This document shows positions 1 to 9,208 of a stretch of DNA of 64,000 nt, piece after piece. A program made the position numbers and the translations under genes. The notes under the pieces were generated by a model. The model ran no database searches, was not told where the DNA came from, and worked only from the letters and a program-made list of their open reading frames with translations. Source of the DNA: Pseudomonas sp. G.S.17 (GTDB lineage: Bacteria > Pseudomonadota > Gammaproteobacteria > Pseudomonadales > Pseudomonadaceae); contig NZ_CP151076.1 in assembly GCF_038096165.1 (NCBI RefSeq), positions 3,159,501 through 3,223,500 of the forward strand. The letters run 5' to 3'. The number at the start of each line of letters is the position of its first letter. The first letter of the stretch is position 1.

Positions 1-552
1 CGCCTGCATGACGAGCTGGACATCCCCGTGCTGTATGTCAGTCACTCTCAGGATGAGGTTGCGCGTCTGGCCGATCATCTGGTGTTGCTCAGCGAAGGTC
101 GAGTGCTTGCCAGCGGGCCGATTGGTGAAACCCTGGCCAGGCTCGACCTGCCGCTGGCCATGGGCGACGACGCTGGCGTGGTCGTTCAGGGGGTGGTCAG
201 CGCCTACGATGCCGACTACCAATTGCTCAGCCTGCGCCTGCCCGGCAGCGATCTAGTAATGCGCGTTGCGCATACGCCTCTGGCGACCGGCACGTCGCTG
301 CGTTTCAAGATCCAGGCCCGTGACGTCAGCCTCACTCGGCAACCGGACGAGCACAGCAGTATCCTCAATCGCTTGCCGGTCACGGTAATCAGCGAAGTTG
401 CTGCGGACAATGCTGCGCATGTGTTGGTAGGTCTCGATGCTGCCGGCACGCCATTACTGGCGCGAATCACCCGTTATTCCCGCGACCAGTTGCAGCTGTC
501 TGTGGGCCAGCAGTTATGGGCACAAATCAAGTCGGTCGCGGTGCTGGCCTGA
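1..552 (+). CDS. modC: Molybdate ABC transporter ATP-binding protein, C-terminal part
   Basis: The gene enters from the left edge, so only the last ~183 residues are present. It starts in the H-loop region of an ABC ATPase ([17 protein letters not shown]), where the switch histidine sits. The C-terminal ~110 residues have the regulatory fold typical of ModC (TOBE/MOP type, with [11 protein letters not shown] and a final [13 protein letters not shown]), which binds molybdate or tungstate and tunes transport. ModC energises ModB for molybdate import at the inner membrane; modA and modB should lie just left of the window. The ABC assignment is firm; the substrate assignment rests on the C-terminal domain and recalled similarity. 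Confidence 0.88.
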   Translation, partial: RLHDELDIPVLYVSHSQDEVARLADHLVLLSEGRVLASGPIGETLARLDLPLAMGDDAGVVVQGVVSAYDADYQLLSLRLPGSDLVMRVAHTPLATGTSLRFKIQARDVSLTRQPDEHSSILNRLPVTVISEVAADNAAHVLVGLDAAGTPLLARITRYSRDQLQLSVGQQLWAQIKSVAVLA

Positions 553-626
553 TCAAGCTGTAAATAGTCGGCACCACTGCGTAGGGCTGCGGTCAATGGA
601 TTTAACTGCCCTACGGACCGATTGCC

Positions 627-1679
627 ATGCCCGACACCACCGTCATCGCACAACTTCCCTCTGACCTGCACTACGTCGAAGATACCCAGGTTGGCCTGAG
701 TCGGAAGATCCTGCGGGGCAAATTCGTCTATTTCGATGCGCAAGGCCAACGCATCAAGGATGAAGCCGAAATCAAACGCATCAATGCGCTGGTGATACCG
801 CCCGCCTACACCGATGTGTGGATCTGCGCCGACCCGCAAGGTCATCTGCAGGCGACCGGGCGCGACGCACGGGGGCGCAAACAATATCGCTATCACCCGC
901 GCTGGCGGGAAGTTCGTGATCAGAACAAGTATTCACGCATGGTCGAGTTCGGACTGGCCTTGCCCAAGGTGCGCAAGAAAATCGAGGCGCAACTCGCGCA
1001 GCCGGGTATTGGCCGGGACAAGGTGATGGCGACGGTTATTTCATTGCTCGATGCAACCCTGATCCGTATCGGCAACAGTCAATATGCCCGGGACAACCGT
1101 TCGTATGGATTGACCACCCTGCGCAACAAACACGTTGCCGTACGTGGCAATTCGATCCTCTTCGAGTTTCGCGGTAAAAGTGGCGTTGAGCATAAAATCA
1201 GTGTGACGGACCGACGGCTGGCCAGGGTTATAAAGCGCTGCATGGAATTGCCGGGGCAGAACCTGTTTCAATATCTGGACGATGACGGCGAACGCCATAC
1301 CGTCAGTTCTTCGGACATCAATGCGTATCTGCAAAGCCTGACCGGCGCGGATTTCACCGCCAAGGACTATCGCACCTGGGCCGGCAGCGCATTGGCCCTG
1401 GCGACGCTGCGCAAGCTTGATTGGGAGCCAGAGGGTGATGCGAAGAAACATATTGTCGACATGGTGAAGGCGGTTTCCCGACAGCTGGGCAACACGCCTG
1501 CCATTTGCCGCAAGTGCTACATCCACCCGGCAGTCATGGAAGGGTTTCTACAGGGAGAGCTTGCCAAACTGCCGCGCAGCCGCCAGCGCAAGGGGTTGCG
1601 CGCCGAAGAGGTCGCGCTGGCAAGTTTCCTGCAAAACCTTATGGATAAGGCCGCAGAGTTGGTTGTGCAGGATGACTGA
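627..1679 (+). CDS. DNA topoisomerase IB (poxvirus-like)
   Basis: A 350-residue bacterial type IB topoisomerase, which relaxes supercoils by nicking and rejoining one strand through a 3'-phosphotyrosine. Seen in the sequence: the N-terminal YVEDTQVGLSRK region, the conserved ARDNRSYGLTTLRNKHV block with a catalytic arginine, KDYRTWAGSALAL with a second active-site arginine, and ICRKCYIHP, whose tyrosine is the expected nucleophile. The length matches the family. It begins 74 bp after modC with an ATG. Its short spacing suggests read-through from modC is possible, though the functions are unrelated. Confidence 0.93.
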   Translation: MPDTTVIAQLPSDLHYVEDTQVGLSRKILRGKFVYFDAQGQRIKDEAEIKRINALVIPPAYTDVWICADPQGHLQATGRDARGRKQYRYHPRWREVRDQNKYSRMVEFGLALPKVRKKIEAQLAQPGIGRDKVMATVISLLDATLIRIGNSQYARDNRSYGLTTLRNKHVAVRGNSILFEFRGKSGVEHKISVTDRRLARVIKRCMELPGQNLFQYLDDDGERHTVSSSDINAYLQSLTGADFTAKDYRTWAGSALALATLRKLDWEPEGDAKKHIVDMVKAVSRQLGNTPAICRKCYIHPAVMEGFLQGELAKLPRSRQRKGLRAEEVALASFLQNLMDKAAELVVQDD

Positions 1680-1738
1680 GCGCGGAGCCTGGGTACCGCT
1701 GCCGGTGAGTGGCTGGCATCCGCTCACTGGCCAGTTGA

Positions 1739-1764
1739 TTAGTTGGTTAGTTGGTTAGTTGGTT
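1739..1764. repeat. Short tandem repeat TTAGTTGG
   Basis: Three to four direct copies of the 8-mer TTAGTTGG end in a run of T. The repeat lies between the convergent topoisomerase and XRE genes. It is a simple repeat that could vary in copy number by slippage. No function is visible. Confidence 0.8.
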
Positions 1765-1797
1765 TTTCATCATTGCCCGACGCGTTCTCGCCACACT

Positions 1798-2166
1798 TCA
1801 GGCGCCGGCGTTGCTTTGCTTGCCGTTGACGTCATAGGTATTGGACAGCTCCTCGATCGTGGCAAGGAAATTCTTGACCGCGTGCTGGACCTCAGTCAGT
1901 AGAACATCGGATTGCACAGCGGGATTTTCGAACCGACTGAACAGGTTGTCTACACCAAGTCCCGTAGCGCGGCGACTGGTCAATACATACAAAACGTCTA
2001 CTCCGATGCTCGCCAACGCTGCCAGATAGTCAGCCTTGGGCACGCGCTCACCACTTTCGTACTTGCCTTGAGCATTCGCGGCGACCCCGCCCAGCTGGCC
2101 CATTTCGCGCTGGGACAGGCCCAGGCGCTTGCGCTCTTCTCTCAGTCTTGTGCCTATTTCACTCAT
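1798..2166 (-). CDS. XRE-family helix-turn-helix regulator
   Basis: A 122-residue protein with an N-terminal HTH_3 domain (about residues 3-58). LREERKRLGLSQREMGQLGGV forms helices 1-2 and NAQGKYESGERVPKADYLAAL the recognition helix and after. The C-terminal half is unassigned and probably oligomerises or senses a ligand. The start at MSEIGTR is preferred to one 14 codons upstream because the HTH begins immediately. It has the same architecture as, and clear similarity to, the regulator at 7487-7876 (shared KYESG.R.P..DYLAA and D.L..LT..R), so the two are paralogs. Targets are unknown; the 270-bp gap to the divergent ASCH-like gene is the obvious candidate. Confidence 0.8.
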   Translation of the reverse strand: MSEIGTRLREERKRLGLSQREMGQLGGVAANAQGKYESGERVPKADYLAALASIGVDVLYVLTSRRATGLGVDNLFSRFENPAVQSDVLLTEVQHAVKNFLATIEELSNTYDVNGKQSNAGA

Positions 2167-2442
2167 GGATCTGGATACTCCCGCCATCACGAGCCGCAAG
2201 TTTCTCAAAAAAATCGGCGGATTAAAACGGTCTGTTGGGCTTTCCAGATACCAAACATTACCGTAGGACCGTTCGCACCTGGCAATAGGCCGTTTCCTAC
2301 GCTACAACAGTAGTGTCAACTGTTCCAGCGCAAACCCTTCACATTTCTCTGATGGCCTGCGGGCTATTAGTTGCAGTCATAAATAAAGGGCTATTGAAAA
2401 TTAAATCTTGATAAACGTAGTTTATCGTTCCAAGGAAAACTT

Positions 2443-3183
2443 GTGACTGAACGCCCTATTATCTTTAGTGCCCCCATGGTCAATGCGATTCTGTCGGGCA
2501 AAAAAAGCGTAACTCGTCGCATCATTAAATTCCCTCTGCGTCGTCTGGTTGCGAAGGATCAGGCCGGCCCTGGGGCGCACTACGCAGGCGGTATACAACA
2601 GGAATCAAGCGATGGCCCGCCTCAACTTGATCTGCAAAGTCATTTCGCGGAAGGCCCCGCCGGGCTTTGTCCCTATGGTCAACCGGGCACCACGCTGTGG
2701 CTCAAGGAAGCTTTTTACGCTTTCGGGCGCTGGGAGATGCATCCCAATAAAAAAAGCGGCCGTAACGACTGGCGCTTTATCGATATGACCGTCGGATCCG
2801 GGCTTGACTACGGCTTTAGCGAACCGGCGCGCTACGTCAAGACCTCCCGCGACGATCCTGCCCCGACATGGTGGCTGCGGCCGAGTCTGTTCATGCCCCG
2901 ACGCGCTTCACGGGTTGACCTGGAAGTCACCGAGATACGCATCGAGCGCTTGCGTGACATTACCGATGAACAGGCGCGAGCGGAGGGGTTTTCGCCGATG
3001 CATGACGGTGTCCACATGTATTTCGTCAATCACCTGCCCCATCCCAGCACCGGCATGAGTATCACCGCGGTGATTGCCTTCGCCCTGTACTGGCAACGGC
3101 TGCATGGCAATGATTCATGGAACGAAAATCCATGGGTATGGGTGGTGAGCTTTCGCAGGCTGGACAAGCCGACCAAGTCTTAG
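2443..3183 (+). CDS. ASCH/PUA-like domain protein
   Basis: 246 residues, GTG start preceded by AAGGAAAA. The opening RPIIFSAPMVNAILSGKKSVTRR and the closing NPWVWVVSFRRL are typical of ASCH-fold proteins (PUA-like beta-barrels that bind RNA or nucleotides), often found in phages and annotated there as morphogenetic proteins without proof. PGTTLWLKEAFYAF and ITDEQARAEGF are also family-typical. The gene stands alone on the chromosome, divergent from the XRE regulator, and may be a remnant of an earlier phage. The family is moderately certain; the biochemical role is not known. Confidence 0.6.
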   Translation: MTERPIIFSAPMVNAILSGKKSVTRRIIKFPLRRLVAKDQAGPGAHYAGGIQQESSDGPPQLDLQSHFAEGPAGLCPYGQPGTTLWLKEAFYAFGRWEMHPNKKSGRNDWRFIDMTVGSGLDYGFSEPARYVKTSRDDPAPTWWLRPSLFMPRRASRVDLEVTEIRIERLRDITDEQARAEGFSPMHDGVHMYFVNHLPHPSTGMSITAVIAFALYWQRLHGNDSWNENPWVWVVSFRRLDKPTKS

Positions 3184-3213
3184 TGTGCCCTGAGGTCGCA
3201 GATATGGACTGAA

Positions 3214-3236
3214 CGATCCGGCCCGTCGCCGGATCG
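3214..3236. other. Hairpin CGATCCGGC-ccgtc-GCCGGATCG
   Basis: A perfect 9-bp stem with a 5-nt loop lies between the ASCH-like gene and the next small gene. There is no T-run on either side, so it is either a weak terminator or a Pseudomonas intergenic palindromic element. Confidence 0.6.
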
Positions 3237-3266
3237 TAGTCATATCAACTCAAGGAGACGTTTCCC

Positions 3267-3449
3267 ATGGCACATGACAAACGCACCGTTCGCAACGACA
3301 ACATCAACGACCCCGATGCAAGCCCGGCCGACATCGCCGACCATCAACAACGCACCGAAGAAACCCGCCAAGAGGAAGAGCAGACCGGCGGCGATCACGA
3401 TGATCAGGGGCACACTCCTAAGGTGCCCGATTCGACCAGCCCTCGCTGA
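3267..3449 (+). CDS. Small acidic hydrophilic protein
   Basis: 60 residues, rich in D, E, Q and H, with no hydrophobic stretch; the middle (QQRTEETRQEEEQTGGDHDDQ) looks disordered. It has a good ribosome-binding site (CAAGGAGA) before ATG. Such small acidic proteins are common in Pseudomonas and are sometimes stress-related, but I recognise no named family. Overlapping frames are also open here; this one is preferred for its ribosome-binding site and hydrophilic composition. Confidence 0.55.
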   Translation: MAHDKRTVRNDNINDPDASPADIADHQQRTEETRQEEEQTGGDHDDQGHTPKVPDSTSPR

Positions 3450-3519
3450 GCGGGCGCTCTCCCACATACACTGACGCTCCGGGTTTCGCCCCGTTTATTC
3501 ATTTGTACAAGGCTGGACG

Positions 3520-6186
3520 ATGACTTCACAGCGCAATACGCCAGACAACCACGCCCTGTCTCCTCTGCCGATAGCGAATCACACAGGCTTCGTCCGGGTG
3601 CGGGGTGCGCGTGAGCACAATCTGAAGAACGTCGACGTCGACATACCCCGTGACGCACTGGTGGTCTTCACCGGCGTATCGGGGTCCGGCAAATCGTCGC
3701 TGGCCTTCTCAACCTTGTATGCCGAGGCGCAGCGTCGTTACTTCGAATCGGTGGCGCCGTATGCCAGGCGTTTGATTGATCAGGTCGGCGTGCCGGATGT
3801 GGACTCCATCGAAGGGCTGCCGCCTGCCGTGGCATTGCAGCAACAACGGGGTTCGCCCAGCGCCCGGTCTTCAGTGGGCAGCGTGACCACGCTTTCCAGC
3901 CTGATCCGCATGCTCTACTCCCGTGCCGGCAGTTATCCACCCGGCCAGCCGATGCTCTACGCCGAGGATTTTTCACCCAATACCCCGCAGGGCGCTTGCC
4001 CGCAATGCCACGGGCTGGGTCGGGTTTACGAAGTGACAGAGCAAACGATGGTGCCAGACGACTCGCTGACCATTCGCCAGCGCGCCATCGCCTCCTGGCC
4101 AACTGCATGGCAGGGCCAGAACCTGCGCGACATTCTCGTCACCATGGGTTACGACGTGGACACTCCTTGGCGCGATCTACCTAAAAAGCAACGCGACTGG
4201 ATCCTGTTTACCGACGAGCAGCCAACGGTTCCGGTCTACGCAGGCCTGACGCCGGAAGAGACCCGCGTCGCGCTCAAACGCAAACTCGAGCCGAGCTATC
4301 AAGGGACGTTTACCGGCGCCCGGCGCTATGTGCTGCACACGTTCAGCCATTCGCAAAGCGCGCTGATGAAGAAGCGTGTGGCGCAATTCATGATCGGCAG
4401 CCCGTGCTCGCTGTGTGACGGTAAACGCCTCACCCGCGCGGCGCTGTCGGTCACCTTTGCCGGCCTGGATATCGGCGAGCTGTCGCGGATGCCGTTATTG
4501 CAACTGGCCCAGGTGTTGAAGCCGGTGGCTGACGAGAAATTCCTGGCCCAGAACCTCGTCGAGGGTGAAGTCGTTACTCCGGAGGAGTCCAGGCGGACCC
4601 GTAAACAACGCGCGGCCCAAGGCAAATCTGACCATTCGGCGGCCCCGGACGTAAGACTGACGCCCAGCCTTTCCATCGAAAAACGGTTGGCGGCGCAACG
4701 TATTGCCGAGGATCTGCTGGCCAGAGTCAGCACCCTGACCGAACTGGGCCTTGGTTATCTATCACTGGATCGCAGCACCCCGACACTGTCATCCGGGGAA
4801 TTGCAGCGCCTGCGTCTGGCCACCCAGCTGGGCTCGCAACTGTTTGGCGTGATCTACGTGCTCGATGAGCCGTCCGCAGGTTTGCATCCGGCTGATGGCG
4901 AAGCGTTGTTCAGCGCTCTGCAACGTCTGAAGGCCGCGGGCAACTCGTTATTTGTCGTGGAGCATGATCTGGAAACCATGCGCAGGGCCGACTGGCTCAT
5001 TGATGTCGGCCCGGCTGCGGGTGAGCAAGGTGGACGCATTCTCTACAGCGGTCCTCCTGCGGGGCTTGCCGAGGTCGAAGCTTCGCAGACTCGGCTGCAT
5101 CTGTTTGCCGAGCACCAGCCCCAGGCCCATACCCGACGCGAGCCTTCGGGCTGGTTACGCCTGGAAGGTGTTACGCGAAATAACCTGAACGACCTCAGCG
5201 CCGAATTTCCGCTGGGCTGCTTTACCGCAGTGACGGGGATTTCTGGCTCTGGCAAATCCAGCCTGGTCAGTCACGCGCTGCTGGAACTGGTAGGCGCGCA
5301 TCTGGGGCGTCCGGCTCAGGATCACACCCAGGAAACACCCAGCCTTGAAGATGACGCACCGCAAACCAGCGATGGCAGAGTCATCGAAGGGCTTGAAGGC
5401 ATTCGTCGTCTGGTTCAGGTCGATCAGAAACCTATCGGGCGTACGCCACGTTCCAACCTCGCGACCTATACCGGTTTGTTTGATCAGGTCCGGAAGATCT
5501 TTGCTGCCACTCCCCAGGCGCGCAGCGAAGGGTACGATGCCGGTCAGTTTTCCTTCAACGTCGCCAAGGGTCGCTGTCCCATCTGTGAAGGGGAAGGCTT
5601 TGTCAGCGTTGAATTGCTGTTCATGCCCAGCGTCTACGCGCCCTGCCCGACGTGTCATGGCGCCCGCTATAACCCGCAGACCCTGACGGTAACCTGGCAA
5701 GGGCTGAACATTGCGCAGGTCCTGCAACTGACTGTCGACCAGGCTGTGATTCAGTTCGCGGGTGAGCCGCCAGTGCTTCGCGCCCTGGAAGTGCTGCGCG
5801 ATATTGGCCTGGGCTATTTGCGCTTGGGTCAGCCGGCAACTGAATTGTCCGGTGGCGAAGCGCAGCGCATCAAACTGGCAACCGAGTTGCAGCGCACCCA
5901 ACGCGGCGCGACGTTATACGTGCTGGACGAACCCACCACAGGTCTTCACCCGACCGACGTTGATCGGCTGCTGATACAACTCAACACGCTGGTGGATGCC
6001 GGCAATACCGTCATCGTGGTCGAACACGAGATGCGTGTGGTCGCGCAGAGTGATTGGGTTATCGATATCGGCCCGGGAGCGGGCGACGAAGGTGGCCGCA
6101 TCGTAGCCAGCGGCACTCCAGCGACCGTGGCCAAGGTCAAGACGAGTCGGACCGCGCCATTTCTCAAGCCTTTACTGGGCCGCTAA
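3520..6186 (+). CDS. UvrA-like ABC ATPase (UvrA2 class)
   Basis: 888 residues, slightly shorter than canonical UvrA (~940). Two ABC modules are visible: the first Walker [10 protein letters not shown] near residue 55 with signature LSSGELQRL and Walker [15 protein letters not shown], and the second Walker [10 protein letters not shown] near 575 with LSGGEAQRI and [13 protein letters not shown]. Zinc-binding cysteines occur at [15 protein letters not shown] and CPICEGEG...CPTCHG. UvrA recognises DNA damage and loads UvrB. Stand-alone class II UvrA proteins such as this are usually extra copies linked to resistance to DNA-damaging drugs. The UvrB-binding region looks reduced; I infer UvrA2 from length and the lack of partner genes. 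Confidence 0.9.
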   Translation: MTSQRNTPDNHALSPLPIANHTGFVRVRGAREHNLKNVDVDIPRDALVVFTGVSGSGKSSLAFSTLYAEAQRRYFESVAPYARRLIDQVGVPDVDSIEGLPPAVALQQQRGSPSARSSVGSVTTLSSLIRMLYSRAGSYPPGQPMLYAEDFSPNTPQGACPQCHGLGRVYEVTEQTMVPDDSLTIRQRAIASWPTAWQGQNLRDILVTMGYDVDTPWRDLPKKQRDWILFTDEQPTVPVYAGLTPEETRVALKRKLEPSYQGTFTGARRYVLHTFSHSQSALMKKRVAQFMIGSPCSLCDGKRLTRAALSVTFAGLDIGELSRMPLLQLAQVLKPVADEKFLAQNLVEGEVVTPEESRRTRKQRAAQGKSDHSAAPDVRLTPSLSIEKRLAAQRIAEDLLARVSTLTELGLGYLSLDRSTPTLSSGELQRLRLATQLGSQLFGVIYVLDEPSAGLHPADGEALFSALQRLKAAGNSLFVVEHDLETMRRADWLIDVGPAAGEQGGRILYSGPPAGLAEVEASQTRLHLFAEHQPQAHTRREPSGWLRLEGVTRNNLNDLSAEFPLGCFTAVTGISGSGKSSLVSHALLELVGAHLGRPAQDHTQETPSLEDDAPQTSDGRVIEGLEGIRRLVQVDQKPIGRTPRSNLATYTGLFDQVRKIFAATPQARSEGYDAGQFSFNVAKGRCPICEGEGFVSVELLFMPSVYAPCPTCHGARYNPQTLTVTWQGLNIAQVLQLTVDQAVIQFAGEPPVLRALEVLRDIGLGYLRLGQPATELSGGEAQRIKLATELQRTQRGATLYVLDEPTTGLHPTDVDRLLIQLNTLVDAGNTVIVVEHEMRVVAQSDWVIDIGPGAGDEGGRIVASGTPATVAKVKTSRTAPFLKPLLGR

Positions 6187-6369
6187 CGAGTGGATTTGCC
6201 GCCCGCCGTTGCAGACGGGTGGCGGTTCAGTTAAGCGGCAATGCCAGCATTTAAGGTATTCCATCCGATCGAACATGCCTTGCAATCAGTTGGTGGTAAA
6301 GTGGCGGCCTGTACAGTGGTAGCCATCAGGACGCCACTACACGCAGTGAGTATTTCTGAGGTTCACGGC

Positions 6370-6786
6370 ATGCGTTATATCTTTCCAACATTGGCACTGA
6401 GTTTTCTGATCACCCAAGGCGCGATGGCGGCTGGCGACGGTACTGCCGCAATTGGCGGCGGCCTGGGCGGCGCTTTGGGTAATGTCATCGGGCAACAAAT
6501 GGGTGGCAGCACCGGCGCGGCGGTAGGCGCTGGCGTCGGCGGCGCTGCGGGCAGTGCTGTAGGCGCACGCAAGGGCAGTCGAACTGAGGCAGCCATCGGT
6601 GGCGGCATCGGCTCTGCCGGCGGCTCGTTGATCGGCAACCAATTGGGCGGCAGCACCGGCTCCACCATTGGCGCTGGCCTGGGTGGCGCAGCAGGCGGTG
6701 CAGTGGGTAACAACCTCGGCAGCAGCAGCAACGACAAAAGCCATTCCCGCAAGCACAAGAACAAGCGTAATCATCGTCGCAACTGA
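6370..6786 (+). CDS. Exported glycine-zipper protein
   Basis: 138 residues from the ATG at 6370, chosen over an upstream in-frame ATG because it gives a clean signal peptide (MRYIFPTLALSFLITQGAMA). The mature part is almost entirely glycine-zipper repeats of the GGGLGGALGNVIGQQMGGS type, four units, followed by a basic Ser/Lys/His/Arg tail. Glycine-zipper proteins insert into or line the outer membrane (compare the SlyB and Rcs-type families). The exact role is unknown. The neighbouring hairpin at 6800-6822 may end transcription. Confidence 0.75.
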   Translation: MRYIFPTLALSFLITQGAMAAGDGTAAIGGGLGGALGNVIGQQMGGSTGAAVGAGVGGAAGSAVGARKGSRTEAAIGGGIGSAGGSLIGNQLGGSTGSTIGAGLGGAAGGAVGNNLGSSSNDKSHSRKHKNKRNHRRN

Positions 6787-7148
6787 TCTGTAGCTTGTCC
6801 GCTCCGGTCCTCCGGAGCGGCACCAGTGATACAACCAGATCGAGGTCAACCCGCTCCAACACTCCAACAGGCTGACCACGGCATGTCTGCAATCGAGACT
6901 GTTGTCGGCAGCCTTGATGCATCCAAATGCACACGTTAACGCGGCTAGCCCATCCGAACGGAAAGTTCGTTTCTGCGCTCACTCTGCGTTGCAGTAATAT
7001 TTTATAACACCCCTAATTCTCCTCAGCGCCCACGCCAGAGAGCTTTGTTACGTTAATTGCCGACGGCTCGTAGAGTATTTGCCTGCAACACTATTTACTC
7101 AAAAAACCTGTCTTGCTAAGTTATCAACAAATGGCTCGGACTTATGGC
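6787..7148. other. Intergenic stretch with hairpin and AT-rich promoter-like end
   Basis: 362 bp without a supported gene. It contains a GC-rich hairpin at about 6800-6822 (CCGCTCCGG-tcct-CCGGAGCGG, no T-run) and becomes AT-rich from ~6995 (AATATTTTATAACACC), which may hold the promoter for the next cluster. Nothing else is recognised. Confidence 0.5.
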
Positions 7149-7490
7149 ATGATTTCATTAGCATCAGGTTATTTGGCAAAGGCGCTTCGGGCTCGTTTGC
7201 ACGATTACAAAGTCCAGTGCAAGTTTCTCAAGAATGGAACATTGGAGTTAGTGTTAACTCACGTTAACAGTCAGGAGACATATGCTATTTCAGGGGTCGC
7301 TAGAATGAATTATTTCAACACGCTTGCCGTGACCCGGCTGGCGAACTTCCTATTGTCCGAAATTGAAACATGTCAAACTTTGAACCTTCTGAGTTCTGGA
7401 TCACGGCCTGCAGCCCACCAGCGGAAAACCGAGCACTGCTCCGTTAAAAAAACAAGCCTCGCTTCGCGCATTCAATTACTCACGGTATGA
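7149..7490 (+). CDS. Unknown protein, paralog of the gene at 7926
   Basis: 113 residues when started at MISLASG, the start that aligns residue for residue with its paralog at 7926-8261 (MKLLSNHQIGNVLETRLRDYK). Shared features are RL.DYKV.CK, SLVLTH/ELVLTH, Y.(I/V)SG(V/I) and a final L..EIE helix. The pattern beta-strand, strand, helix suggests a small alpha/beta fold. The C-terminal 30 residues are not shared. It ends in an ATGA overlap with the XRE gene, so the two are translationally coupled. Codon use is less GC-rich than the neighbours, hinting at transfer. Function unknown. Confidence 0.6.
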   Translation: MISLASGYLAKALRARLHDYKVQCKFLKNGTLELVLTHVNSQETYAISGVARMNYFNTLAVTRLANFLLSEIETCQTLNLLSSGSRPAAHQRKTEHCSVKKTSLASRIQLLTV

Positions 7491-7876
7491 ACAGTTTGCA
7501 TGTCAGGCTGCGCAACGAGCGGATCAGGATAGGCATGCCTCAGTACTCATTTGCGGCGATAGGCGGTGTCAAACCTAACGCGCAGGTCAAGTATGAAAGT
7601 GGGCGTCGGTTGCCTCGTGGGGATTACCTGGCCGCGATAGCCGGCACCGGAATCGACTTGCTGTTCATTCTTACCGGAAAACGCTCGGTCGGACTGTCGC
7701 AACTCGTCGGCCACGAACGAACATTCATCGCGTCCTACCGGAATATAGACGGCGTCGACAAACAGCTCATGGACCATCTTTTATTCCGGCTAAATGACTT
7801 TGTGAATGACAGCCCTGAAGCGCGTAAAGTTGCTTTCCATGACGGGATCGACACAGCAAGAATGTTCAATGGATAA
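7487..7876 (+). CDS. XRE-family helix-turn-helix regulator
   Basis: 129 residues. The N-terminal HTH covers about residues 4-60 (LRNERIRIGMPQYSFAAIGG, then NAQVKYESGRRLPRGDYLAA), followed by DLLFILTGKRSVG and an unassigned C-terminal dimerisation-like part. It is a paralog of the regulator at 1798-2166. It sits between two copies of the same small unknown protein and overlaps the first by ATGA, so it probably regulates this three-gene cluster. The helix 2 region is degenerate (PQYSFAAIGG), so DNA binding may be altered. Confidence 0.75.
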   Translation: MNSLHVRLRNERIRIGMPQYSFAAIGGVKPNAQVKYESGRRLPRGDYLAAIAGTGIDLLFILTGKRSVGLSQLVGHERTFIASYRNIDGVDKQLMDHLLFRLNDFVNDSPEARKVAFHDGIDTARMFNG

Positions 7877-7925
7877 CACTTAAGCACAGGCAATGCCTTT
7901 CGTACTCTAAGGAAGAGGAGTCGTT

Positions 7926-8261
7926 ATGAAGCTGCTGTCCAACCATCAAATAGGCAATGTTCTCGAAACCCGACTTCGCGACTACAAAGTGTCGTGTAAA
8001 GAAACTGATATAAACGTGATCTCGTTAGTGTTAACGCACGCTTACACACATGCCGTCTACGGCGTTTCGGGTATCCGCCCAGCGGATTATCGAGGGCCTT
8101 ACGGAGCAACCATTCTGGCCAAAACATTGTTGGAAGCTATCGAGAGCGAGAGTCTTGGATATGATGCGGGGCATGGGAAAGTCATATCAATCGTGCGCCC
8201 TGCCGAACAGCAGCCTATTCGACGCAACCTGACGGTATTGAAGCTACTCGCCGGTCAATGA
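7926..8261 (+). CDS. Unknown protein, paralog of the gene at 7149
   Basis: 111 residues, well placed behind AAGAGGAG. Clear similarity over ~70 residues to the product of 7149-7490 (RLRDYKVSCK, SLVLTHAYTHAVYGVSGI, LLEAIES) with a different C-terminus. The family resembles the short Pseudomonas-only DUF proteins in size, but I cannot name one. A terminator-like hairpin follows at 8287-8309. The duplication on either side of a regulator suggests a small co-evolving unit. Confidence 0.65.
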   Translation: MKLLSNHQIGNVLETRLRDYKVSCKETDINVISLVLTHAYTHAVYGVSGIRPADYRGPYGATILAKTLLEAIESESLGYDAGHGKVISIVRPAEQQPIRRNLTVLKLLAGQ

Positions 8262-8286
8262 GGACGTTCATGTCAGGCGGGATGAC

Positions 8287-8309
8287 AGGCCCCGCTTGAA
8301 TCGGGGCCT
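8287..8309. terminator. Hairpin terminator between convergent genes
   Basis: AGGCCCCG-cttgaat-CGGGGCCT, an 8-bp stem followed by TTGG on the plus strand. It lies between convergent genes 7926-8261 and 8324-8794 and could serve both. The T-run is weak. Confidence 0.55.
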
Positions 8310-8323
8310 TGGAGGGCAAGCGC

Positions 8324-8794
8324 TTATTTCCGGGCGATGAGCCCAATAGTGAATCCTGTAACCGAGGCAATTTTCCCTCGCCAGAGAACACCCTCTGCGC
8401 AGATAGGGTTCTGCTCGTTTGAGTAAGTCTTGCAGTCCTTCAAATGAATGAAGTGGAACTCTGGAGTATCGTCCGAGGATTCGCCCGGGCGAAACGACAA
8501 AATCATTTCCTTCATGGAGGCTTCGGTACCGTTGTTGAACTGAGCGAAGGGCGCAGAAATGTCGGCTGCCAATTGCTCAAAGTACGCATCGTGGGAAATC
8601 AGCTGACCTGAGACGAGATTGCCACCGACGGTTAACGTGATGCCCATCTCGACCTTGGTGTTTGCGACAAATTTGACCAGCCACTGCAGCAGCCAATCAA
8701 TCTGCTTGCCCTGCCACTTCAAATGCGAAAGCGCGTCCTCAATTTCACCGCTGGCTGACGTGTCCGACTGCTGATTCTGGCGTGCGTCTGTCAT
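8324..8794 (-). CDS. GvpU-like protein (orphan)
   Basis: 156 residues from MTDARQN; a longer frame exists upstream but lacks support. The second half matches, from memory, the gas-vesicle accessory protein GvpU of Bacillus megaterium: a strand-rich start (GITLTVGGNLVSGQLISHDAYFEQL), then FHFIHLKDCKTY and the signature LWRGKIASVTGFTIGLI. In Bacillus GvpU affects gas-vesicle clustering. No gvpA/C or other gas-vesicle genes are in view, so the role here is probably different. The N-terminal QNQQSD region is low-complexity. Confidence 0.65.
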   Translation of the reverse strand: MTDARQNQQSDTSASGEIEDALSHLKWQGKQIDWLLQWLVKFVANTKVEMGITLTVGGNLVSGQLISHDAYFEQLAADISAPFAQFNNGTEASMKEMILSFRPGESSDDTPEFHFIHLKDCKTYSNEQNPICAEGVLWRGKIASVTGFTIGLIARK

Positions 8795-9071
8795 TGTTGC
8801 CTCCGTGCTACACAATATGGAACTCAAGCTATACAGCACCAAGCCCCAAAACAAAACAGCGCAATGTCCGTGCCGACAGGAGGAAGTGAATGTGCATTAT
8901 CAGACGCAGATCACGCTTGCGTCGGCGCACCTTTCATGGAGAAGCTGCGTAGAGCCATGATTCTGAAGCTTTTTATTTTTGTGGCCAGGCAAGATTCTGT
9001 TTCACATAAAGGGTTTGCAAGCTTGCTTCAAGGAAGCTGGATGTATATCCTCCCTGCTCTTCTGCAAGACC

Positions 9072-9156
9072 GCCCCGATGGCGAAATTGGTAGACGCAAG
9101 GGACTTAAAATCCCTCGTTCTAGGACGTGCCGGTTCGACCCCGGCTCGGGGCACCA
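9072..9156 (+). tRNA. tRNA-Leu (anticodon UAA), prophage integration target
   Basis: An 85-nt class II tRNA ending in encoded CCA. The acceptor stem is GCCCCGA pairing with TCGGGGC; the anticodon arm GGGA-CTTAAAA-TCCC presents TAA; a long variable arm is followed by the T-arm CCGGTTCGACCCCGG. The 3' 56 bases (9101-9156) are repeated at 59985-60040, so a phage integrated here and restored an intact tRNA on the left side. The natural terminator of the tRNA is now at the other end of the prophage (60046-60070). Confidence 0.97.
9101..9156 (+). repeat. attL core: 56-bp direct repeat inside tRNA-Leu
   Basis: The repeat begins GGACTTAAAATCCCTCGTTC and ends at the tRNA CCA. It matches 59985-60040 at 55 of 56 positions; the difference is T at 9121 against C at 60005, in the variable arm. 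Crossover must have occurred inside the repeat. Confidence 0.95.
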
Positions 9157-9208
9157 CTTACAGAACAAGGGCTTACGTGCTTTGGGTGCGTGGGCCTTTG
9201 TTGTTTAT

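Noticed and set aside
2443..3183. Retron, restriction or defence gene next to the XRE regulator
   Set aside because: The protein has ASCH-like ends and no reverse transcriptase, nuclease or methylase motif.
5155..5901. 248-aa minus-strand frame
   Set aside because: Antisense to the UvrA-like gene, a common effect of high-GC codon bias.
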